Positions 31,741 through 43,831 of a stretch of DNA of 64,000 nt are shown here, piece after piece. Where the stretch lies: positions 1-64,000 of the forward strand of contig VCJN01001626.1 of assembly GCA_006384855.1 (NCBI GenBank), in the 5' to 3' direction. How positions within the stretch are numbered: the stretch's first letter is position 1; each line of letters opens with the position of its first letter. Below the pieces are notes generated by a model. That model saw only the letters and a list, made by a program, of their open reading frames with translations, did not search any database and was not told the origin of the DNA. The translations under genes and the position numbers were made by a program. The stretch comes from Tetraselmis striata. Lineage: Eukaryota; Chlorophyta; Chlorodendrophyceae; Chlorodendrales; Chlorodendraceae.

Positions 31741-31917
31741 TGCGCGAGCCGGTTGAGGCGAGCGCAAAGCAGAGAGTGCCTGTGCCCGAGGGTGGATCCC
31801 TCAGGTCGTAGTGCTGGTGCGGGCCGGCAGGCCTTAGTCCGTGCGCCGACCTCGGGGGTCGTGCGCAGTACAACATAGCTAATGTACTGTAAACCTCTAG
31901 ATGACTACATCTGACCA
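31741..31917 (-). repeat. A1 repeat, 5' end of YR element 2
   Basis: This outer copy of the 177-bp repeat marks the element's upstream end; beyond it (31918 onward) the sequence turns A/T-rich and unrelated. Confidence 0.95.
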
Positions 31918-33791
31918 AATATCACATGTATACTGGACGTGTATTTATGGGAAATTTTCAAACCAGGGTAGGATTTGACTTTATTTCGCAGTATAGGATA
32001 AACCGGTGGAATTATAAAACAGGGTATAGGCAATGTGCACTCCAGGGTGCTCGAAAACCGGGGTTTAATCGGACGGTAGCAATTTGCAGCCCGGGGTGCG
32101 TATTTTACGCGGCACAATTGTCGCATTTTCTGCCGTGTGTGACCGCCCGATGTCTGGTCAGTTTCAAATTTACACTGCCAATTATCTCTTCGCAATATTT
32201 GTTCTATACCGGTACATATGCATATACACCGGTACCTACAACGCCTACATGCCCTGACACACGATATCCTCCGCATATGGTTGAAGGACTGCGGACTGCT
32301 GCTACCCGTACCAGCTGCGGCCGCTCCAGTGCTGATGACCGGTCAAACGTATATGATTATGATATATATTTGTAAATATGTACCATGTACAGCATCCCCA
32401 CAAAAGTCTTGCCCCCCCAAAATCACACAAAACGCGGTACTTCACTGTAAAGCGGGTACATTGGGTTAGCGGGTATAATAGTGGGTAAACTGGGTATAGT
32501 GGGTTACCGGGTAGATCATTAGATGCCATTCAACCAACCACAGGTACACTCAATAGACACTGGGGCATAGTCTTAATTTGGTAAATATCGGTTGTTTTGG
32601 CGCGGAAATGAGTGTGATAAAGTGGTAGAATAGCTGCAAAAGTGCCCCATTTTTAGCAGTGTAAGTGGGTTTGGAGCATATGAAAACCGGTTTTTGGCAA
32701 GTATGCATAGGTGCGATTTTTTTCCCAAATTTGCCGACATAATTGTGTCATGCGATCACTCCATGCTTTTTATTGAACAAAAATGAGTATCTAGGCGACG
32801 GGATACATGAATATGAGTGCCGCCATTGTTGGAAAAAAGGATGCGATTACAGTTTTGGGAGATGTGCCGAGACGCACGACTTAGTAAAACGGTGCATGTT
32901 TGCGCTCAGATGAATTGCCATTTGCTAATGTTGAAGGGGTATGTATGCGAGCCCAAAAACATGTTTTCAAATTTTGGAGCCCAATGTCATAGGCCCCGTA
33001 ACGGGCACCTATAGGTACAACCCATAGTGCCTCAGACTACTCGAGCCCACTATAGGTCTCAAGTAAACAAACAACTCTTAAATATATAACGCTTCCCCAA
33101 ATTAGCACATGTTTTTGCTCGCATTTTTTTTGTGATTGCGCAGTTTTCGGTGATTTGGCACAAAGCATATCTTTCCTCCCACACCTCCCGCGCGCTGCGT
33201 CGTGGCCATAGTGCATTGGAAGGACTTTTTGTATGGGCAGGGCTATCCACATTGTGAGGCTTGGGCCTTATAGCGCGTCGCGTATCATGCTACCAAGCAA
33301 TGGACTGCAGTTTTAGGCCCAAGCGAATTCGAGCACTCACAAAACTAAAAAGGTAGTGGCGCGTGCACGGCTTCGATGCCACGTCATCCCCCAAATGGCA
33401 CGACGACACGCGACAATTTATTCGTTATTTACTAACATATTATCCGTGCGTAAGAACTGGGGGGTATGCGCACCCCCATGAAGCTGAAACGCGTGCATTT
33501 GCATTATGGAATTTTTTGTAGAAAGCTGCATTTTCCGTGACTGAGCGGAAAGAGAGCAATACAGAAAATGATGCATCATTCAGCCCGACGTTTCAGAGGG
33601 TGCGCTGCAACCAAGGTCATGGAAGCTAAGCTTCGGTATAAGTAATAAAAGACTATACGTGGTTTTGGCTATATGCTAGTACGCAGCGATGCGCCCACAT
33701 GCAAATTCGTGTAGGGCTAAACTTTTCTGGGAGAGTGTGTGATGGAAATTACATGGGCTAGGGGCGCAGTAATTACATCGCAAAACATGGC
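31918..33791. other. A/T-richer stretch, no gene recognised
   Basis: There are only short open frames without domains. A patch at 32460-32515 repeats GGGTA/GGGTTA-like words. Composition is clearly lower in GC than the flanking host genes, as expected for old mobile DNA. Confidence 0.5.
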
Positions 33792-34045
33792 CTAGTAATT
33801 CGTTGGCCCGCCATTGTTGGCGATGCACTCCTTCAACCTTCCAGAGATCAAATTGAAAACAAACCAATGCACAGAACAGGGGATGTTTTCCCATTCCTGC
33901 TCTATAATTTCTTCGAAATTGGCACATGTCAACACGTGTCGCCGTTTTTGCAATTTGCTGGACACAATGGCCCACATGTCCTCGATCCAACTCAAGTTTG
34001 GGCTTTTTGAAGGTCATTTCATCGCGGTGAAACCGTCTTGTCATG
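33792..34045 (-). pseudogene. Tc1/mariner transposase relic (C-terminal part)
   Basis: The minus strand reads PSKSPNLSWIEDMWAIVSSK, then an EEIIEQEWENIP segment and the ending SGRLKECIANNGGPTNY. This matches the C-terminal third of Tc1/mariner DD34E transposases (SPDLNPIENLW box and the R-x-x-x-V-I-x-x-x-G-x-x-T-x-Y end). The codon before PSKSP, normally Trp, is a TGA stop (34014-34016), and the catalytic Asp-containing parts upstream are not readable. It is a dead fragment. Confidence 0.8.
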
Positions 34046-35494
34046 CCAACCACATGTCATGTTCAACAGTAGGTTTACTCATTTGCACCACGCATTTCAT
34101 TTTGCATCATAATAGAGTTTATTATACCCTAGTTCCGGGGTTGCTATTAATACTCAAGGTTCATGTGTGTTGTAGCTTGGGTTTGTAGAACTAGGTTGTA
34201 GGGCGGCATTCATGAGCGTGCACACCAACGGCGACGCATATCCAATGATGAATTTGATGAATTTCGGATCAGACATTTTGTCCAAAGTTGGACAAAATGG
34301 AGGCATATCAATAACTGTGATGATTAAATCCATCGCCTAGCGACAAGATGTTGCTAATAGTTTACTCGTTGAGCATCCCCAACTCAAGCAAGTCCTTCTT
34401 TGTGGCGGCGCTAAACCTGGCAACGCCGCCGGGTTTGCGTTGCGATGGGGTGGTTAACGGGATGATGGGACACAGTTGTTTCATGGCTAACTGATTTGCC
34501 ATCCAGTTTGCGCGTATGTCTTCACAACCAGGACGCTTGTACGTGCCACTTCTTTCTGATCATGGTGCCGCCCGCGTTGAACACCTTGCGACTTCGCGGC
34601 GCGTCGTGGATGGCCTTCGCGTACGACATAGGGACGGCTTCAACAAGCTTTGAAAGAAGTGTCAAGCACTTCTCCGACCTTTTGTCAACCTGCTTCTTCC
34701 CTATTTGTGTCTGCGCGTAGAGCCGGGATGAGATGTTTGCCCTTTGCATCGGCAAGGAAGCACGGCGCACCCGCACGGTGTTTATAATCGACGATATAGC
34801 GAGCGTACGGTGCTTCCTGTACTCGTACAAGGACCACCCCCATCTCACCCCGGAATCGGCCACTAGCATTGCACACGATGTGAACGAGAGCCTCTAGACC
34901 ACCACCCATGGGCCCTTATGGGCTAGGGGTGGGATATGGGCCGAGTTGTTGGGATTTGGTGAGGCACGGGTGAAGAATCGTGCGATTCATGCCGTGTCTC
35001 ACCTTCTCCCGAAAACCGTATTTTCGCTATTGTTAAAGATTATCATAGCTACTCGTCGCCCCATCGGCTTCCGGTGCACCTAAAAGCAGACAAATCGACC
35101 CATATCGGTCTCTATCACTAGAATATGGGTATAGTGGCCTTCGGCAAGCGTAGGTAGATGGGTGGCGCGTCGATCACTCATCTATCTACGGGTGGTGGCG
35201 GTTGTCCGGCCCCCCATTCAGCCCGTTATCTGATCTCGGCTCAAAAATATGGGGGGAGATGGGGCACTGCGCACCGACCACCTCATGGGGCACTCATGGG
35301 CTCTACCGCACCCCTAGAAGCTAGACCATGGGACGGTACATGTGCGGCGGTCTAAATAGTTAGCTGAAGATGACAGGCAATGCCTATGCGGGAGGGGGTC
35401 GAGAGCGCGGAAAATCCGTGTCGGTCGGGCCCACCGGGCCGGCATCGACTGAGATTGACCGCGAACTGACCGCCAGCGGACGTCACCCTTGCGT
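34046..35494. other. no gene recognised
   Basis: 34500-34910 has a minus-strand open frame with basic residues (GTMIRKKWHVQASW) that could be more of the mariner relic, but no diagnostic motif supports it. The rest shows nothing identifiable. Confidence 0.45.
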
Positions 35495-35531
35495 ATCACG
35501 CGTCGAAACGTGGTCCGCTTAACCGCGCTTA
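35495..35531 (+). repeat. left TIR of the two-gene transposon
   Basis: It pairs with the complement of 42672-42708. Matching blocks are ATCAC, TCGAAACG and the 19-bp core, separated by identical 3- and 2-nt spacings. Confidence 0.85.
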
Positions 35532-35825
35532 CCAGATAGTAAGCTCGAGTAAGCGCATGTATGTAGCAAGCTTAACCTCCGCTCAACGTTAACCGCCACA
35601 GTACTTTATTTCAAGCTGGAGGCATGTGTACGGCAGCGATGTCTTGCACGGAGTACTGGAGAATAGTGTGCCGAGTAGCGCCACGAGTAGTCGCGAGTCA
35701 TCACCATAGGGCACCAGTAGTCGCGAGTCGTCAATGTAAGGTACGGCGGGAGTGGCACGAGTGCGGCATTACTTTGCGATACTCTAGAAAATAGCACAAA
35801 GCGCGGCAGTAAGCGCGACTACTCC

Positions 35826-35847
35826 GCGACTACTCGCGAGTAGTCGC
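35826..35847. repeat. 22-bp perfect palindrome
   Basis: The two 11-bp halves (GCGACTACTCG and its complement) form a perfect palindrome. The word AGTAGTCGCG also recurs at 35650-35730. It lies in the left subterminal region of the 7.2-kb element. Confidence 0.9.
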
Positions 35848-36161
35848 GGGGGTTCAAACGTAAAGGGCGGGAGCTGCTTTACTGTTCGACACATACCGAC
35901 AACGTGACAAAGATATCATCGGAAATGAATTTTTTCACGCGGGCGGCGGATGGTTTGAGGTTTTACTAGAGCAGAAGCGCCATGATGGATGTTGCCAACC
36001 CAACAGCCAATGAGAGTGGAGCTTCTAACTGTAGTTAAGCGCATTTAAGCACGCTTAATCCTATGTGGCAGATTTGGCAGGTGGGTATCGGTCACATTCA
36101 GTTTTATGCAGGTGGGGTCGGATATTGTGCGAAAGTACTGAGAAACAAACCAGAAATGTAA

Positions 36162-37805
36162 TTACATGGGACCTCTAGTGCCCGCGGCCGGCCTGCTACT
36201 GCTGCCCGGGGGCTGCGCTGCGGCGGGCCTCTTCTGCCCGGTCTGCCTCGCCCCTGTGGCTACGGCTTGTGGGGTGTCGTTGTCCATCACCATGCCTACC
36301 ATCCGCTGCCCACGGCTAAGGTGCTGGCTACTGCTCGCGGGTTGCTTGGCTGTTGCTGCCGCTCGCAGATGCGCTTGCTTTTGTTGACGCCCAGCTTGCA
36401 TCCTCGCCGAATCAACAAAGTTGGAGGTCACACGCACACGCCCAGCTGAAGCCGTTTGCATGTTGGTCGTATCATGAAGCAAGGGGGCTCAAGAAGCACG
36501 GGGGGCCGGAGCTGGACGACTGAACGGGGGAGGGGGCTGCTGGAGCCAATAGATTGCTTTTGCAATGGGTTGCCGTTCATGTCGATGCCATATCTAAGTT
36601 GTAATTACAAAAGACAAATATTTCAGTCGTTGTGACGTCGTCACCACGTGCACAAGGCAGCACGCGCGCAAGCAGCCAGCACCAATTGCACTGAAATCTC
36701 GGACTCACCTTTCCACTGCGGGGGTTTTGGTAGGGTTGGCATCGCCTTTCTCCACCGGGGAGAGAGCACTGCTGATCAAAACGGCAGCCTCCTCGGCCTC
36801 GGTCAAGTAGGGGGCTGCTGGGTTGTCGATATTCCCGTTTCGCACCGACTCTGCGAAATACTTGCCCCACCACGACGAGTTCCATAGCTGGATGCCCTCA
36901 ACGTCCAGCATTTTTCTCCGCCCACTTCTTTGAGTGCGGCCAGTTCTACTTGCGCGGCTGCGAGCCGCCTTCTGAATCTGCTGGCGCAGGGTGGCGTCGG
37001 TGGGCTGGCCACCGATACGGTCATACGAACAGCGGGCGCAAGCCACCGCGAGCTCCTTGAACCGCTTGATTATGTGGCCCATAGTGTACTCATAGATCTC
37101 GTTGTCCAACTTCGGCAAGCCGGAAACACCATCGATGGGGCAGAACGACGCGATGGCTTGTCGAACGGTTGTTTCAGTAGCGCTGCTTGAGGGGAGGGGG
37201 GGGGGTCGTCGACTTTGATGAATTTATCAAAACATAAGACCATGTACTAGTTGGTCTGCAGGCACGGGCCGGACGAAAGGAGAGGTACCAAGGATAGCAC
37301 GTGGAGCCCGCTACCTGCCCGTGCCGTTCGGTGCCGTTATGCCGTCAGTGAAAGCTTTCACGGCGCTGCCGTGTCCGGGCGCCGAAGCCGATGACAGACG
37401 CCATACCGCGGTCGGGCGCGTGTATAGCTGGAACCTATTGCCGGCAGCTAAGCGAAATCCAGTTCCCATTACCGGCTCCTTACCCCACCGGCACACGAAA
37501 CTTGCTTCGTAGCCCTCGTCCGTCGAGTCTTCAGCGTCCTCTTGGCACGTGTAAACGTTCACCCCTTGCACTTCTTCGCGTTCGGTGTTGTTGAGAACGC
37601 ATAGGCGTGCAGGAGTCAACGGCCCGCCTACCTTGACACCCTCCTTGACCTACTCAGCATCCTCGGCTGACGACAACCTGACGCACGTCACATTGTAGAG
37701 GAGGGGCGGCTCCTGCGGTAGGGGAAGATCCTGAGGCGGTTCATACTCCCGGGGGAGGCTGTCGCCGCCGGCGGAGAGAAACGATGTTCCTGCAAACGTC
37801 GTCAT
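36162..37805 (-). CDS. second (accessory) gene of the 7.2-kb transposon
   Basis: Unknown function. ATG 37805 opens exon 37315-37805 (MTTFAGTSFLSAGG start), with one in-frame TAG at 37650-37652. A GTAGCG donor follows, and exon 36709-37185 continues in matching phase with MGHIIKRFKELAVACARCSY and EGIQLWNSSWWGKYFAESV, ending at a GTGAGT donor. A last exon ending at the stop 36162 carries a Gln/Ala/Ser-rich basic tail; its acceptor is not resolved. Trp-rich and Arg/Lys-rich parts would suit a DNA- or protein-binding accessory factor, but no family is recognised. It lies in the same orientation as, and downstream of, the BED-finger gene. The single stop codon may be real decay or a sequencing error. 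Confidence 0.5.
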
Positions 37806-38788
37806 GGTGGCCGGGGGGGGAGGGGGGGTCGCGATGGTGGTGAAGTGATGGCTGACTCCAACAGGTTGTGCGATGACTACTAGCGGTAAGGTGGTCGATA
37901 TATACTGATGGAGCTGCTGTCATCATCACCTAGCGACTAAGTGATATGGAACCCGGCAAGAAGTGTATACTGTAGTATCACTCTATATCAATACCTTGTG
38001 ATTACGGTACCTGGCACCTAGGTACCCATCAGTCATGCATGCATACTACTGGCGCACAATACCGCAACCCTTAAACAATGCTGTGAACTACTAGCAATAT
38101 GCAAATGCATCAAAACGCAATTAAAAATCACGGCATGACAGGAAATGACCAATACTGCATAGTACTTGCACAGATATCCTTGTTTGGTTACAACGGTCAA
38201 TGGGGTATGATATAACACAATATTGCGGCACCCGTAATGGTGTCGACGCACATTGCGCGGCATGACGTCTCATTTTTGACATGCCTAAAAAATCATTGAT
38301 GAAGCAGATATGAATGAATGCAATAGGCAGACAAGGGTTTTGGAAGGAAATATGTCTTTCCGTTACAGTTGGAAAACCCAGACCCACCCGGTGCATATAT
38401 TTATATTTCTTGCGCCAGCCATGTTATTTTAGGTTAACATACTGCGCAGCAACTTGATGTACTAACACCCAGGACATCAGCCTACCCTGCGTTGCCTTGC
38501 CCCCAGAGACATTTGAAGCGCGAATCATGCATGCTCATGAGCTGCAATGCACACTAAATAAACACGCTGATGTAGTTACGGGTGCTTTGCAGCGCCACCG
38601 TCGCTAGCGTCCAGATCATCGCGGCAGGCGGCGGTGTCCTTGGCATGAGAGTGCTTCACATAGAAAGCCCACCCGGTGAAAGCAAAATCAGCAATATCAT
38701 GTCATTGTCCAAATAAAACATGAGGTAATGGGGAAAGGGCAGCTGGGGGGCGGTGCTGACATACCTCATCATCATCGTGGGCGCAGCA

Positions 38789-41700
38789 TCAGCAACGGCC
38801 ATCTCGCGCCGCCCGCCGACCCATGCCAGCAGTGTTGGCGGAAACCGCCTCTGTCCAGGTGCATGTGACCAGCCTGCCTTGCACGATGCTGAGTGGGAAG
38901 ACGAAGTCCGGCCGGAAGACTGCATTCACAGCGCCTTCCCAGATCCCGGTGTTGATTGGGGTGATGGAAGCCGACTCCCACGGTAGGCGTCTCCAACTGC
39001 GAAGACAACCGGAGGCGAAGCCAGGGAGTTGTCTAGGGCGTAGCACTCTGCCACAACGAAATAGCTTACCTCAACCTGGAAGATCTTTTGAAACCTATCA
39101 TGGCTCTCTCCGTCTGCAGCCCCAGTTGGACAAAGTCCACATTGGCTCTCTGTTGCGTAGTCTGCGGGATGTAGTAGTCCAAGGGCACAAGGGCTGCACC
39201 CCAGTTCTCCCACCGCCGGGCTGTGTATACCCATGGATTACCCTTCGGTAAGCGGTTGTACGCGCGCGACTAGTACACAGTGTAGGATTCCCGGCCCGGC
39301 TTCATCGCTATCATCCGGCCATAGTACGTCAGCATGTAGCAGTCCGGCGGATGATCGATGTTAGTGTGCTTTCAGTGCCGATGTACTATCACACAAGGCA
39401 TACATGCATGCTGGCAGGAATCTAAAGCACTTACTCGATGTTCACCGTATCAGCCCTCGGGTGCTGCATCTGCATCCCATCGGGGGCATACTCATCAACG
39501 TACTGCTTGAAGAGAGCGGCATTGTGGCCATGCACATTGACGCCGTCCTCGCAGAAAGCTTCCTCCACCACCTTCGCGCCCACTGCGCGACCCACTGCAT
39601 CCTGATGTGCGTGGCGATTCTTCACCGCTGCAGATCCCCCCCCACACTGCCCCGATCCCGCCGCATGCTGACGATCAAGTCATTGAAGAGGAGCTCAAAG
39701 TCCTCCACTCGCATCTGTCCGCGCCAACAGCCAGGAGGGGGGGATAGCATATGATGCAATTACGAACGACTAGTGGGCCAATGCACACAGGAAAGGGGGG
39801 GGGTACCTGCTTCACGACCTCGACAGCAAAAGCCCTGTCCGGATCCTTGCTGCACTTGCAGACGATGATCTTCCGGAAATAGCTAAGCTACACACAGACA
39901 AATAGAAGGATTATATGAGATGCTGGATGGATACATAACATGCCTCGTTTGAAGCACATGGTGTGTGGAAGGGGGAGGGGGGGGGGGCACCCCCTCTCGA
40001 TAAACATCTCCACCTCGCGCGTTGTGCAGCCACGAGCCTTCTCCCGAGCTGCCAACCTGCAAACCAGCACGTGTAGATTGCTACACATTAGGCGGGTATC
40101 ATCGCACATATGCTCACATATCTTGGCGAAGCGCTTCAGGTTGGCGACGCCATCGCCCCGCGAGTTGTCGATAGCCCTACTGGTCTCCGTTATCCGCCCC
40201 AGGCGAGAAGCTTTAGACTCGCCAAGCTTGGCATACACAGCAAGATCAGCCTTCAAATAGTGACGGCATACAGCAGCGAGACACATGAACGCCGTGCGCC
40301 AGTGCTCCGGCAGCTTCTTTAGCAGGTCACTGCATAGAGCACAAAATCCATGATACTGAGTTACTTAGTAGTTACGTGACAACAGTCTGGGGACACAAAC
40401 ATTATAGTAGGACATGTAGAACAGTGAGCATTCATATATAGGTAAATGGCATGCACTGTATATATAATATAGGTTACTGATGTACTTACACTTGTATGTA
40501 CACAAATATACATATATATGACTTGCTTCTGAGACTGTGCACATCATGTGAAATGAGGAAGGTAGAAAAGGGGGGGGGGGGTGGCGCACTCCATTCCCAC
40601 ATGGGCGTAAGTAAACATGAAGCCTTGGAAGCTATCCGTACATCGTAGACGTTCCACATATGATGATGGGCGGGCGTCCGAAGTCACTGGTGACCTCGAT
40701 GTTCTTCACTCGTTTGTCACATTCCTATGCTGAGCAGCATTCATGTATCATTTGCAGGTCAGCGTTGCAATTGCAAGCGACACGCAGGCAGCCATGCATG
40801 CATGCAAGCACAACACACCTGAAGATATTCTTGAAATTGACCTTGTTGCTACGTGGATCAGCTGGGTGCACCGACACCTCCCCCATCCTCATGAGGAAGG
40901 TCTTCACTATATGTAGAAGAATAGCATGAGGTAATGATAGAGCATGGGAGTTGGCTATGCTGAAAGTCGCACCCAGAATGTCATACGCGGAGTGTACATG
41001 GGCGCAACCACTTAGTGACTGGAGTAGCTTTCTGCAGGCAGAGGCGCGCTGAAGCGCCTCGAGCTCGGTGTCCGTCAGCACGATGCCGTCATCTCCAGCG
41101 AAGCATGCATGCACACACTGTTGGTATGGGGCACGCAGAATATCTCGGATGCACTGCGCTTCCGCCACTTCTCGCGCCATGGTAGCTCTCACTCCCTCGT
41201 TTCCGGGGATCACTGGGTGGAGCGCATGGTGCCATAGCCGTTGAGTAGCCGCTGCAAAGTACCCCATGAAGCGCACAGCTCTATCAAAGTGGATGCCTTG
41301 GAAAAGGCACCACAAACACGCAAAGAAAGCGGCGTGACAACCCCTTCTCGTCGACTTGTACCTGGCAGGGTAGTCATTGTGAAGAGCCCCCAAGAAGATC
41401 TTGGTTTTGCTAGTGGTAGGAGCAATAGCAGCTTCATATGTATGAGCAACGCATGATATTAGCCATCACGAAAAAAGAAGCTGGCAAGGTGTAATAGCAA
41501 TATGTATGTAACTGCCATATGTGGCAAGACATGAGAGAAGGGGGGCGCACCATCAGCAGGTGAACCGACATCAACAGGTGAACTATCAGATGCCGATGAT
41601 GCATCTCCCGCCGGTACACAGAGCCTGCCAAATGGCAATGGGGTGTCGTGCGACTGTTGAATGACATCGAAAGTTTCCTTCATGCATGCGTGTATGGAAT

Positions 41701-42289
41701 ACAGTCCAGTGAGAAAGCAGTCGGGCAATACCTGCCGTCGTGATGTCGCACCCTAACCTTGTTGCCAAGAATATCTAGCATGGTTGTGACGACAACCTCG
41801 GAGTGATGAGACGACAAGAACCGCACACCGACCCATTGTCCCACACTACTTCGTTGGCCGGGAGCGTTCCGCTGTTCTTTGCGCGTGCGGGGTCGACGCG
41901 AACGTCGGGTAGCTGGTGCGGCGGGTGGTTAGGGGGTGGCAGTCGGTTCGGGCGAAGACGGGGCAGGCACTACATGTTGCGATGCTGCGGTAATGGTCTT
42001 CAACTGAAGTGAGGGGGGGGGGGGGGGGTTATGGCGAGCTTTGGTTAGGATTGCCATGGCACGCTGGAATCCACACACTCGCAGGCGCACTCACCGACAA
42101 TAAGCGGGCTTGCTCCACCGAGCATGCGCCGTTGGTTGGGTGTGTGACGTGTTGTACCTTGAAGTGGCGGCTATTCCCGGCGAGACGACTTTTGCAAACA
42201 CGACACTTGACCGTAAGGTGGCCGCTCGGACCATCGCATACATCGAAGACGCTCTTCTTGCCGCATGATCTCGCTTTGCCGCGAGGCAT
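38789..42289 (-). CDS. BED-finger gene, candidate transposase of the 7.2-kb element
   Basis: Exon 42095-42289 starts MPRGKARSCGKK and carries a BED-like zinc finger (C-x2-C in KCRVCKSRL, then RHFKVQHVTH). Phase-consistent continuation: 41758-42003 (one in-frame TAA at 41929-41931), 41551-41731 and 40819-41431, the last encoding about 200 residues (GALHNDYPARYKST, CAHVHSAYDILGATFS, PRSNKVNFKNIFR). Further coding-like segments on the same strand are about 40660-40730 (KNIEVTSDFGRPP), 40113-40335 (PEHWRTAFMCLAAVCRHYL), 39990-40056, 39810-39890, 39430-39740, 39080-39385 (DCYMLTYYGRMIAMKPG; NWGAALVPLDYYIPQTTQQ) and 38860-39020 (GIWEGAVNAVFRPDFVFP). I could not join all of these in phase and do not recognise the protein family. 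The role as transposase is inferred only from the finger and the enclosing TIRs. Confidence 0.5.
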
Positions 42290-42671
42290 CGCGACGAGCT
42301 TGCGCTGAGCGGGCGGCTGTGGGATAGCGAGTGTTTAGATTGTGGGCGAGAGCGGCGGATGATTACCATGTCAGACGAGGGATGATAAGGTAGTCGCTCC
42401 GCCGCCGCGTAGTGCGCGTCAGCTACGTCAGTCCCGCGGCCCGCGGCCATGGCGAAGTACGCGTGCGTGGGCCGGCGGAAGGTGCATCACGTACCGTTTC
42501 ACGTACATGTACTGTTGTGGCGTCGAGACCTCGGCGCAGACACTGGTGTCAAAACAGATATGCGCGGATAAGCGCGGGTAAGCTCACGTTAAGCGGAAGT
42601 AGTCGTCAGGGTATACGAAATACGGTACTAGTACAGTAAAAATGAGTACGAATATAGTAGAAGTACCGTAT

Positions 42672-42708
42672 TAAGCGCGGTTAAGCGGACGCCGTTTCGA
42701 TGAGTGAT
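42672..42708 (-). repeat. right TIR of the two-gene transposon
   Basis: This is the inverted partner of 35495-35531. Inside it, 42556-42690 carries several GTTAAGCG/GATAAGCGCG words. Confidence 0.85.
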
Positions 42709-43831
42709 GGGCCTCTACTAGTGCTCATACGATCGATAAGCAGAGAGCTACCTCAGCCGCCCCCACGGGAGGGGCTGAAGCCGGGGGTGTATTTCCGAAA
42801 ACACGGGTTCCAAGATCGGCCGGCTTCTATTATTGCGGGCACATGGGGCAACGTCCCTCTAACCCCCGACCTCTAGCTCACTTTGTCTATGGCATCCCTA
42901 TGAGATAGGCTATGGACCTATCCTATTTCCAGGGCAGGTGGTGCCCGTTTGGCTCGGGCATGAGGCCGTGAACATCGCCCAACTCCGTGAGCGTTGGCAT
43001 GAGGCCATGAACATCTATCGCCAACTCAGTCTAACTCATTGCCCATCCGTGGTTGGGGCCGACAAGAGGCCGTTTTCGCGCACTGCTACGCAGCACACGA
43101 GCGGAATATACTGGAAAATAAGCGATAAACACGATACATTATTCTAGAGTACTAAACAACGTACCGCGAAATGTATACTTCGCTATATCTCCGATCAGGC
43201 ACCCGCTGGGTGCGCCGTGAGGGCTCGTAAATGGCCACGGTCAACGTTTTATTGGTGCGGGTAGTCTCGCGCGACTTCACAAGCCCGTTGACGAATCTCG
43301 ACTCCCAATCACCAAGAGTTTCAAGACAATTGCCTACCCCATGGACTTAATGATGGCCAAGACCCCGAGCAATGTTAGTCCCGACCGAGACACCACACAC
43401 CACTTAGGCCACTACTGAAACAAAATGAAAAGCAAGCTAGCTGCACCAATTGTTTTGTACCGTAAAGCACAAAAATGACAAACAATGGGACTCGCAACCG
43501 AGTCCTCGGTGACAACGAGGTTCGTGACCTTTGCATCGTTGGGCGAGATGTTGTCATGAAGCCTCTCCTTGACGCCGGCGTGAACTCCATGCAAGGCGTT
43601 GTCGTCTTGAAGCACTTGAGCTCGAACCTCGGCTCCAACGCGTTGAGGTTGACGTTGATAGCCATCGTGTGATGTGCTTCAGCGGGCGCAGTCTTCCCGT
43701 GCTCGCGCAAGAAGTCGTCGTCAACTTCCACTCTCCGTTGCGACCAAAACCCGAAGAAAGCTGCCGAAGGACGCCACGTCTCGTTGTAAGCGTTGCGAAG
43801 ATCGGTGTGGACGGTTTTAGGGTTTTAGGGT
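42709..43831. other. no gene recognised
   Basis: A near-duplicate phrase (GGCATGAGGCC.TGAACATC) occurs twice at 42958-43015. A minus-strand frame at 43375-43731 has no recognisable domain. Confidence 0.45.

Larger units (their letters stand above)
27011..31917 (-). mobile_element. YR retrotransposon 2 (PAT/Kangaroo/TOC3-like), apparently intact
   Basis: Read on the minus strand the order is A1 (31917-31741), gag, RT-RNase H, tyrosine recombinase, B1 (27334-27309), A2 (27308-27132) and B2 (27036-27011). A1 and A2 are 177 bp each and differ at one visible position; B1 and B2 are identical over 26 bp. The three ORFs are open and closely spaced: gag stop at 30657, RT ATG at 30610; RT stop at 28613, recombinase ATG at 28604. 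Near-identical repeats and undamaged frames point to a recent insertion. Confidence 0.93.
35495..42708 (-). mobile_element. 7.2-kb two-gene DNA transposon with TIRs, superfamily unassigned
   Basis: The ends 35495-35531 and 42672-42708 are inverted repeats of 37 bp, 33 of them matching, including a perfect 19-bp core (GTCCGCTTAACCGCGCTTA). CCGCTTAA/GCGCTTA words recur just inside both ends (35513-35600, 36040-36060, 42560-42690), like subterminal binding sites. Inside are two minus-strand, intron-containing genes, one with a BED-like zinc finger and a second of unknown function. A hAT-like element is one possibility because of the BED finger and subterminal motifs, but I could not recognise hAT catalytic or dimerisation motifs, nor a target duplication. 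In-frame stops suggest this copy has decayed slightly. Confidence 0.7.

Noticed and set aside
34522-34909. Open frames possibly representing the N-terminal half of the mariner transposase
   Set aside because: No helix-turn-helix or Asp motif could be recognised and the frames overlap; left unassigned.
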